From JAAYEL01 sp964345835 (GTDB lineage: Bacteria; Bacillota; Clostridia; Tissierellales; Peptoniphilaceae), in assembly GCA_964345835.1 (NCBI GenBank), contig CAYFSL010000023.1, positions 1 through 11,237 on the forward strand: a DNA stretch of 11,237 bases, written 5' to 3'. Under the pieces are notes generated by a model. It saw only the letters and a program-made list of their open reading frames with translations, searched no databases and was not told the DNA's origin. Below, in pieces: positions 6,289-11,237 of this stretch (the first letter of the stretch is position 1; every line of letters starts with the position of its first letter). The position numbers and the translations under genes were made by a program.

Positions 6289-7464
6289 ATGGAAAATAAC
6301 GGATTAAAAAAAGCACTGACTGCGGGTGTAACAATTGCAGCTATAGGAGCTTTAGTAAGTTCTGTTAGTTTAGCGCAAAAGCCTAAAAACATTGAACTAT
6401 CAATCGACAGTCAGACAATAAGTCTAGAAAGTAACGCAAAAAGCGTTTCTCAAGTATTAAATGACTATGGATATAAGTTAGAAAAAAATGCTAAAATCAA
6501 CCATGATCTAAATGAAGATCTTGTTGATGGCATGAAAATAGACATACAAAATAAAAAAATAATTAACTTTGTCAATGGTGGCAAGAGCTTAAAAGTTAAG
6601 ACTCACGCCAACAATGTTGCAAATTTCCTAGAAGAAGAAGGCATCCTTCTTTCTGACAGAGATATTATCAGCCCTTCAATTACAAGTGACCTAGAAGATG
6701 GAGATTCAGTTAAAATCGATTATGTAACCTCTGAAAATTATAAAAAAGAGGAAGTCATCAAATTTAAGACTAAAGTTGACTACAATGACAATCTTTCCTA
6801 TAAAGTCAAGAAGGTTAAACAAGAAGGCAAGGATGGAGTCCTTGTTAATAACTTCAGTAAGACTTTCATAAATGGTAAGCTTGTATCAGACAAGAAGGTA
6901 TCAAATGAAGTTAAGAAGGCTCCTATTGACCAAGTTATTGAGCAAGGGACTAGGGAGCTTGTAGAATCCTCTATTCCCAACAAAACGGTTACAAGGAATA
7001 ATAGTTCCATGTATGTGGGTCAAAGCAGGGTAGTTAATCCAGGTTCTAAGGGTCTTAAAAGAACAGTCTTTAGAAATGACGGAAAGACAAGAAAGCTTGT
7101 GAGCCAACAAGTCGTTAAAAGTCCTAAAGATAGGATTGTTGAGAAGGGGACAAAAAAACGTCCTGTAGTGATTGCTAAGACATCAAGTGCAAAATATTCC
7201 CTATCAGACTTAAGATTTAGAGGAATAATCAGGTGGAATGGCTACAAATATACCTACTATTCTCAAAGGGTACTTCCAGGAAAAGGCTTAAGGATTCCTG
7301 GTAGGCACGTAAATGCTGGTGGCTTTGTAGCTGATAAGGACGGTTATATTGTAATAGCCAATAGTAGACCTAAAGGAACTGTCGTTCCTACCCCATTTGG
7401 ATATATGGGTAAGGTTTACGATAGAGGGGTCTATGGAAACCACCTGGATGTTTACACAAAATAA
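6289..7464 (+). CDS. Secreted DUF348-G5-3D-like cell-wall protein (YabE/Rpf2-like)
   Basis: A 391-residue exported protein, probably a peptidoglycan hydrolase or lytic transglycosylase. A signal peptide comes first (Lys7-Lys8, hydrophobic 10-27, likely cleavage after Ala29 in SLA-QK). Two DUF348 domains (about 33-86 and 90-146) and two G5 domains follow (about 147-224 ending IEQGTR, and about 231-290 ending VEKGTKK). The C-terminal domain (about 300-391) ends GNHLDVYTK, like the GNRIDLY end of 3D domains, and keeps candidate acidic residues Asp349 or Asp351, Asp378 and Asp387. The region before these (WNGYKYTYYSQRVLPG) differs from classical 3D domains. ATG 6289 is chosen for the GGAGG at 6280-6284 and the promoter just upstream. 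It is transcribed alone and flanked by a strong terminator. Family architecture is known from B. subtilis YabE; enzymatic activity here is inferred. Confidence 0.88.
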   Translation: MENNGLKKALTAGVTIAAIGALVSSVSLAQKPKNIELSIDSQTISLESNAKSVSQVLNDYGYKLEKNAKINHDLNEDLVDGMKIDIQNKKIINFVNGGKSLKVKTHANNVANFLEEEGILLSDRDIISPSITSDLEDGDSVKIDYVTSENYKKEEVIKFKTKVDYNDNLSYKVKKVKQEGKDGVLVNNFSKTFINGKLVSDKKVSNEVKKAPIDQVIEQGTRELVESSIPNKTVTRNNSSMYVGQSRVVNPGSKGLKRTVFRNDGKTRKLVSQQVVKSPKDRIVEKGTKKRPVVIAKTSSAKYSLSDLRFRGIIRWNGYKYTYYSQRVLPGKGLRIPGRHVNAGGFVADKDGYIVIANSRPKGTVVPTPFGYMGKVYDRGVYGNHLDVYTK

Positions 7465-7484
7465 AAAAGATAAGAAAATATAAC

Positions 7485-7518
7485 AAAAGACAACCATTCA
7501 TGATGTGGTTGTCTTTTT
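7485..7518. terminator. Bidirectional intrinsic terminator
   Basis: AAAAGACAACCA (7485-7496) and TGGTTGTCTTTT (7506-7517) form a perfect 12-bp stem with a 9-base loop, with U-runs usable in both directions (TTTTTCTTG on plus, TTTTGTTA on minus). It ends the wall-protein gene and the convergent thioesterase transcript. Confidence 0.93.
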
Positions 7519-7534
7519 CTTGTTCATTCTAGGT

Positions 7535-8320
7535 TCATATTTTTTCTAGGCCGATTAAGGCTTCAATTATAAAGCTGGTATCCCCATTTTTCTTTCGTCC
7601 TTCAAAATATGAGTATCCCCCTTCTTCCCTGTAAAAAATCTCCAAGTCTTCAAAGATAAATACCTCCCTTTTGTAGCTGATATTTAACTCATCAATCTTA
7701 ATTTTTTCCTTGGAAATATCAATCTGCTTATAAAAAGCGTAGGCGTCTAGGGCAAGCTTGACATAGTTGGTATTGTGAAAATGCCTGTTGTGGTCTAGGT
7801 CGCTATAGGACACTTTATATTCATATATTTTGGGCATATTTGAATAATCGTCTAATTCTTCTAGGTTCTTTATCGACCTGGCAAAGGTCCTTGACCTATC
7901 GCATGCTTGATCCAGGTCCTCTTTATCCATGACATAGGTTGGTCTTTTAGGTCTATGACTCTTTTCGTCCGCTATAATCCAGACACTACCATTTGTGGCG
8001 ATTAGATTTTCTTCTGATTTTTCCTTCAAATAGACCTGGTCCTCCCTAAAAAATTTGGCACCTCTGGTCCCAGTCGCCCTAGTCTCAATGATGATTTCAT
8101 CCCCCAGGCTAGGTAGGTCCCTATGAAAAATAATCTTATCATTTAGTAGGATCCAGACGACCCCCTTAGCCTTGAAAAGGTCTCCCGTAAGTCCCATTTC
8201 ATTACAACCGATGTCGTTTGCAATCTGAAGTTTTTCTATTAATTTATTGACCCTAAGATTTAGGTTGATATCAACCTCATCACCAGCAACAGTAAAAACA
8301 AAATCCTTAACTATATCCAT
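7535..8320 (-). CDS. Acyl-ACP thioesterase (FatA/FatB family, double hotdog)
   Basis: A 261-residue protein of the acyl-ACP thioesterase family (PF01643), which releases fatty acids from acyl carrier protein; about 250 residues is normal for bacterial members. Two hotdog repeats are visible (about 1-130 and 160-261). The second carries the catalytic stretch DLDHNRHFHNTNYV, with Asp176, Asn178 and His180 matching Asp-x-Asn-x-His of plant FatB. Glu219 in ISYKREV matches the Glu of plant YRREC, while the neighbouring Cys is Val220. GAGGTGG precedes ATG 8318-8320, nine bases after the stop of the YdcF-like gene, so the two form an operon. The free fatty acids may feed membrane lipid turnover or a fermentation/secretion route. 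Chain-length preference cannot be predicted. Confidence 0.9.
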   Translation of the reverse strand: MDIVKDFVFTVAGDEVDINLNLRVNKLIEKLQIANDIGCNEMGLTGDLFKAKGVVWILLNDKIIFHRDLPSLGDEIIIETRATGTRGAKFFREDQVYLKEKSEENLIATNGSVWIIADEKSHRPKRPTYVMDKEDLDQACDRSRTFARSIKNLEELDDYSNMPKIYEYKVSYSDLDHNRHFHNTNYVKLALDAYAFYKQIDISKEKIKIDELNISYKREVFIFEDLEIFYREEGGYSYFEGRKKNGDTSFIIEALIGLEKI

Positions 8321-8329
8321 TGTCCACCT

Positions 8330-9376
8330 CTAAATTGTAATTGAATTAAGCTTCAAAATATTGAGTATTATAACTAAAAATAGGTAAAGGGCGGATAGAA
8401 GGGAGAAAAAGCTTAGGTGTTTTTTTCTATATAGGTAAATATAGCCTATAATCTCCCTAATAAAAGCATTAATTGCATAATATCTTTTTGTCCTCTTACC
8501 AATTCCAATGGCCTTTATCCCCATCTCATTAGCTATTAACAAAGCCCTAAAGATGTGGTATTGGGATGATACTATGGCTATTCTAGGTTGTTCAATAGTG
8601 ATTAGTCTTTTTGAAAATCTTAGATTCTCCTTGGTATTAGTGGACTTGTCTTCCATTATTATGTCTTCAGGATCGACACCTCTAGATACGGCATAGTCAA
8701 ACATGGCCTGGGCTTCAGAAACTTGCTCGTCTGGTCCTTGTCCACCCGACATTATCAATTTTGCCTTGTCATTAACCCTAAAAACTTCAATTGACTTGTC
8801 TATTCTTCCTTTCAATAATGGAGTAACCCTATCCCCCATAAGACCTGCTCCTAGGACTATGATATAGTCAAGATTTCTCGGCTTCTTATGAAGAACGTTA
8901 AAACCACTCGAAAAGAAATAGGCGGTTGAAATTAGAATAAGATAAAGCAGAATAAGTCCAAAATAATTATATATTATGCCTGTAATAGTGTTATAAAGAG
9001 AAGACCCAAACTTTCCCCATAATATTACATAAAGAACAACTAATAAGGGCATAAAAATGGAAAGCATGTTTTTGGGGCTAAAACCTTCCCTCTTTATTAT
9101 TACTACACCATTATATAAAAAGTTAAATAACAGGAATAAGGGAAATATTATCAGGCTTAAAATCAATCCTACATATAAGAAGATCCCCAAGTACCTTACT
9201 AACCTATTAGCCATTATAAATTCCTTGTTCTGGTGGTATAGGTGAAGTATTAACAAGGCAAGATTCAGGATGTTAAAAATAAATACGACACCCGGAGCAA
9301 GACTTTGCCTAAAGAAAATAAATACTATTACCATAGTTATGGGAAATATTAAAAATAAATAGTATAAAAAATCCAT
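8330..9376 (-). CDS. YdcF/ElyC/SanA-like (DUF218) membrane protein
   Basis: A 348-residue polytopic protein. About five hydrophobic segments lie in the first 157 residues (near 3-22, 28-46, 62-90, 107-120 and 136-156). A DUF218 domain follows at about 168-310, then a C-terminal helix at about 327-344. DUF218 hallmarks are present: DYIIVLGAG (170-178), the GRIDKSIEVF stretch (190-199), SGGQGPDE (210-217) with Glu221, and the EDKSTNTKEN motif (242-251). Family members such as SanA and ElyC act in envelope integrity and the lipid-carrier step of peptidoglycan synthesis, though the reaction is poorly defined. GGAGGGG precedes ATG 9374-9376. It is the first gene of an operon with the thioesterase, which hints at a shared link to the membrane. 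Exact role unknown. Confidence 0.88.
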   Translation of the reverse strand: MDFLYYLFLIFPITMVIVFIFFRQSLAPGVVFIFNILNLALLILHLYHQNKEFIMANRLVRYLGIFLYVGLILSLIIFPLFLLFNFLYNGVVIIKREGFSPKNMLSIFMPLLVVLYVILWGKFGSSLYNTITGIIYNYFGLILLYLILISTAYFFSSGFNVLHKKPRNLDYIIVLGAGLMGDRVTPLLKGRIDKSIEVFRVNDKAKLIMSGGQGPDEQVSEAQAMFDYAVSRGVDPEDIIMEDKSTNTKENLRFSKRLITIEQPRIAIVSSQYHIFRALLIANEMGIKAIGIGKRTKRYYAINAFIREIIGYIYLYRKKHLSFFSLLSALYLFLVIILNILKLNSITI

Positions 9377-9396
9377 ATTACCCCTCCTCTTATAGT

Positions 9397-9405
9397 ATTA
9401 TATCA
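9397..9405 (-). promoter_or_regulatory. Extended -10 promoter of the YdcF-thioesterase operon
   Basis: The minus strand reads TGATATAAT, a perfect TGn-TATAAT, about 21 bases before the ATG. The upstream -35 position has no good match, as at the other extended -10 promoters in this window. Confidence 0.6.
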
Positions 9406-9434
9406 AATTTATCAAGCAGTATACTTGTTAAAAC

Positions 9435-9473
9435 AATAAAAAATTAGTTATGAGCATATTATACTTCATAACT
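9435..9473 (-). terminator. Terminator of the YczE-like gene, overlapping its stop codon
   Basis: On the minus strand AGTTATGA and TCATAACT (arms 9466-9473 and 9446-9453) form an 8-bp stem with a 12-base loop, followed by AATTTTTTATT. The 5' arm lies in the last codons and the stop codon is in the loop. The stem is AT-rich, so efficiency may be modest. Confidence 0.65.
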
Positions 9474-10115
9474 AACTTCTTCAACTAAATTTAATTTTTC
9501 CATATAAGGCTTTGTAACCTTCATAGAAAGTCCTAGTAAAGGTGAAAATATAATTGCACCTATAAGAGTCCCCTCTCTGACTAGCAAGGGAAGTTTAAAA
9601 GCGAAGCCTGCAACTAAAGAAATAACTATACTAATTAGGTCGACCCCCAGCCTTACCTTGACAAAGTCAAGCTTTTTTACTTTTGATAGGACCTGACAGA
9701 AACCTTCAACAGGAAAGGATACCAGGTTCATATTAAGGATAATTCCTAGGTTAATAGCTGATAGGCAGGTACCCAATAAAAATAGACCTAGGTTAATCCA
9801 ATATGAGGTAACTTCAAAGGAAAATATCCTATAAAGAAAGACATTTATCATATATCCAAATAGGAAGCTTACCGCCAACTGGGATAGGTGCCTGACCGTA
9901 AATTTATCCTTAAGCAAAAGATATTGCATAAAGACTAGGCTTGAATTAAGGATCATAACCGCTGTTCCAACCTTGATACTTGTTATCTCGCTAATCGTTT
10001 GATTAAGTGCATCCAAGGGCGATATTCCGACAGCCGCCTTAATTGCTAGGGCTATATTGCCACCTTGAAGGGATATTAACAGCATTAATATGATGTATCT
10101 AATATTTTTGTTCAT
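9459..10115 (-). CDS. YczE/YyaS/YitT-type integral membrane protein
   Basis: A 218-residue hydrophobic protein with about five membrane segments. The signature stretch GISPLDALNQTISEITS followed by KVGT (about residues 30-50) resembles the G-x-SP-x-D-x-L...T-x-x-x-x-G pattern of YczE/DUF6198 proteins. A second conserved loop, GIILNMNLVSFPVEGF, lies near the middle. Members are widespread in Firmicutes and of unknown function, often presumed to be transporters. ATG 10113-10115 is chosen because AGGGGG lies seven bases upstream; the in-frame ATG at 10136 falls inside a palindrome at the predicted transcript start. It has its own promoter and terminator and so appears monocistronic. Confidence 0.85.
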   Translation of the reverse strand: MNKNIRYIILMLLISLQGGNIALAIKAAVGISPLDALNQTISEITSIKVGTAVMILNSSLVFMQYLLLKDKFTVRHLSQLAVSFLFGYMINVFLYRIFSFEVTSYWINLGLFLLGTCLSAINLGIILNMNLVSFPVEGFCQVLSKVKKLDFVKVRLGVDLISIVISLVAGFAFKLPLLVREGTLIGAIIFSPLLGLSMKVTKPYMEKLNLVEEVSYEV

Positions 10116-10124
10116 AATTTGTCC

Positions 10125-10140
10125 CCCTATATACATAGGG
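10125..10140. promoter_or_regulatory. Palindrome at the transcript start of the YczE-like gene
   Basis: CCCTAT-ATAC-ATAGGG is a perfect 6-bp inverted repeat with a 4-base centre. It begins three bases after the -10 and overlaps both the predicted start (about 10137) and the Shine-Dalgarno AGGGGG. A repressor operator is the likeliest reading. If transcription starts slightly upstream, the RNA hairpin would hide the ribosome site. No known family site is recognised. Confidence 0.5.
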
Positions 10141-10143
10141 TTA

Positions 10144-10172
10144 ATTATATAACATTATCTATAATTTAACAA
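10144..10172 (-). promoter_or_regulatory. Sigma-A promoter of the YczE-like gene
   Basis: The minus strand reads TTGTTA (10167-10172), a 17-base spacer and TATAAT (10144-10149). A perfect -10, a fair -35 and ideal spacing support an independent transcript. No convincing terminator for the upstream nucleotidyltransferase gene was seen in 10173-10233, so read-through is also possible. Confidence 0.65.
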
Positions 10173-10233
10173 GGACTTATTGTCTAGCTTTCTGGCTTAA
10201 TAGCCCTATTCTTCTAGTCATGTTACTTTTTTA

Positions 10234-11160
10234 CTATTGACCTTCCCAAAGTTTCTTTGGATATCTCCCGCTTTCTTTCATGCCCTTAATAGCTTCAACT
10301 ATAACCGCCTTATCCTCTTTATAGGTTATTCCATACCATTTATCATCTGTTCTTAAGACTTTTACGCTAGCCTTTTCTTCTTCCAATAAATTAGAAACTA
10401 CTGATGGTAGGAAGTATTCGCACTTTTCAGGGTTAACTCTCAACCCCTCATCTAAAAATTTGGGAAATCCCTTCCCAATCTCCCCGATAAAAGACTTTGA
10501 AAATCCCCACATATTCATGGAAACTGGAGTTTTTCCATCAAGCTCATGCCAGCTTTCTCCATCATCTTCCGTATAGGCTATGGCCCCATTGACCTTTTGA
10601 ATCTTGGTCCTCTCAACTATGTCTACTAAATAATCCTCTTCATCTAAGCTACATACCCCTCTAGAAACAGACCCATTATCTGTTACAGTGTTTTCCAGCC
10701 TGTAACCTACCATACAGTATCTGTACTTATCATCATCTTTACTATCTACCAGGAAGTCATAAATCTTAGAAAATGCCTCTGGTCCATAGTAATCATCAGC
10801 ATTTATTACGGCAAATGGTCCTTTTATCTCATCTCTTGCCGTATAAACTGCATGGGCAGTTCCCCAGGGTTTTGTTCTCCCTTCTGGGACTTCATAGCCT
10901 TCTGGCAAGTCATTTACATCTTGAAAGGCATACTTAATTTCTATATGGTCTTTCAGCCTGTCGCCAATAGCCTTTCTAAAGTCAGCTTCATTTTCTTTTT
11001 TTATTATAAAAATCACCTTTTCAAAGCCAGCCTTTTTGGCATCATAAATTGAAAAGTCCATTATTATATTGTTCTCTTCATCGACAGGGTCGATTTGCTT
11101 TAGACCACCATATCTTGATCCCATTCCTGCCGCCATGATAACTAATGTAGGTTTATCCAT
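10234..11160 (-). CDS. Sugar-phosphate nucleotidyltransferase-like protein
   Basis: A 308-residue protein of the NTP-transferase (GT-A-like Rossmann) family that joins NTP to sugar phosphates or similar alcohols. The N-terminal nucleotide-binding motif AAGMGSRYGGLKQ has Gly12, Gly14, Arg16 and Lys21. PWGTAHAV (98-105) resembles the substrate loop of pyrophosphorylases, and NADDYYG (120-126) carries the metal-binding Asp pair. The remaining part (SVSRGVCS, SMNMWGFSKSF, then EYFLPSVVSNLL) fits homologues usually annotated only as nucleotidyltransferase. The sugar is not predictable: UDP-glucose, GDP-mannose and phosphocholine-type cytidylyltransferases share this start. AGGAGG sits five bases before ATG 11158-11160. 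It is transcribed from its own promoter and may supply activated precursors for surface polymers. Confidence 0.88.
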   Translation of the reverse strand: MDKPTLVIMAAGMGSRYGGLKQIDPVDEENNIIMDFSIYDAKKAGFEKVIFIIKKENEADFRKAIGDRLKDHIEIKYAFQDVNDLPEGYEVPEGRTKPWGTAHAVYTARDEIKGPFAVINADDYYGPEAFSKIYDFLVDSKDDDKYRYCMVGYRLENTVTDNGSVSRGVCSLDEEDYLVDIVERTKIQKVNGAIAYTEDDGESWHELDGKTPVSMNMWGFSKSFIGEIGKGFPKFLDEGLRVNPEKCEYFLPSVVSNLLEEEKASVKVLRTDDKWYGITYKEDKAVIVEAIKGMKESGRYPKKLWEGQ

Positions 11161-11186
11161 AAATACCTCCTAATATTAATGACTTT

Positions 11187-11215
11187 ATTGTACTATATTT
11201 GCTTTCTTTAGTAAA
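11187..11215 (-). promoter_or_regulatory. Sigma-A promoter of the nucleotidyltransferase gene
   Basis: The minus strand reads TTTACT (11210-11215), a 17-base spacer and TACAAT (11187-11192). Both hexamers differ from consensus but the spacing is ideal. The predicted start lies about 20 bases before the ATG. Confidence 0.6.
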
Positions 11216-11222
11216 AAACTAT

Positions 11223-11237
11223 AAAAAAAGGGGCTTT
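11223..11237 (-). terminator. Half of a terminator cut by the right edge
   Basis: On the minus strand the window begins AAAGCCCC followed by seven Ts, the shape of a terminator's 3' arm and U-run. Its pairing arm would lie outside the window. It suggests that a gene ends just beyond the right edge, in the same direction as the nucleotidyltransferase gene. Confidence 0.45.

Noticed and set aside
10116..10136. Seven-residue extension of the YczE-like protein from ATG 10136
   Set aside because: The upstream ATG coincides with the predicted transcript start and has no ribosome site; AGGGGG serves ATG 10115.
10173..10233. Possible terminator after the nucleotidyltransferase gene (GGCT-TAAT-AGCC)
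   Set aside because: Only a 4-bp stem with interrupted outer pairing and no U-run.

Overview
The window is AT-rich DNA of a Gram-positive anaerobe. Purine-rich Shine-Dalgarno sequences, short intergenic gaps and families typical of Firmicutes (G5/DUF348 wall protein, DUF2089/DUF4097 pair, YczE-type membrane protein, bacterial acyl-ACP thioesterase, CapA) suggest the Clostridia/Tissierellia, possibly Anaerococcus or Peptoniphilus. That placement is inference from gene content and base composition. No tRNA, rRNA, insertion sequence, phage gene or CRISPR array was seen. It looks like ordinary chromosome with a cell-envelope theme.

Layout. (1) 1-1335, minus: most of an RlmD/RumA-type 23S rRNA uracil-5-methyltransferase, cut by the left edge. 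(2) 1559-4347, plus: a probable three-gene unit of a Nudix hydrolase, an EamA transporter overlapping it by one base, and a membrane-anchored CapA-like protein. It faces a dense convergent terminator block at 4372-4442. (3) 4446-5874, minus: a DUF2089 zinc-ribbon/HTH protein and a DUF4097 beta-repeat protein, one base apart, resembling the YvlB/LiaX group linked to envelope stress. (4) 5875-6288: a 414-base divergent regulatory region with two tandem plus-strand promoters, each with a WalR-like box just upstream of its -35, plus two unexplained hairpins. (5) 6289-7464, plus: a secreted DUF348-G5-3D-like wall protein, probably a peptidoglycan hydrolase. (6) 7535-11160, minus: a YdcF/DUF218 membrane protein and an acyl-ACP thioesterase (one operon), then a YczE-type membrane protein and a sugar-nucleotidyltransferase-like protein, the last two each with its own promoter.

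How they fit. Several products touch the envelope: the wall protein, CapA, the DUF4097 protein, the YdcF-type protein, the thioesterase (acyl-chain supply) and the nucleotidyltransferase (activated sugars). The best evidence for regulation is TGTAAC-N5-TGTAAC upstream of the wall-protein gene. It matches the box of the essential wall-homeostasis regulator WalR (YycF), whose known regulon in Bacillus includes 3D-domain hydrolases. No wholly new system is evident. The points most worth following are the doubled WalR-like control, the helical module shared by the DUF2089 and DUF4097 proteins, and the divergent 3D-like C-terminus.
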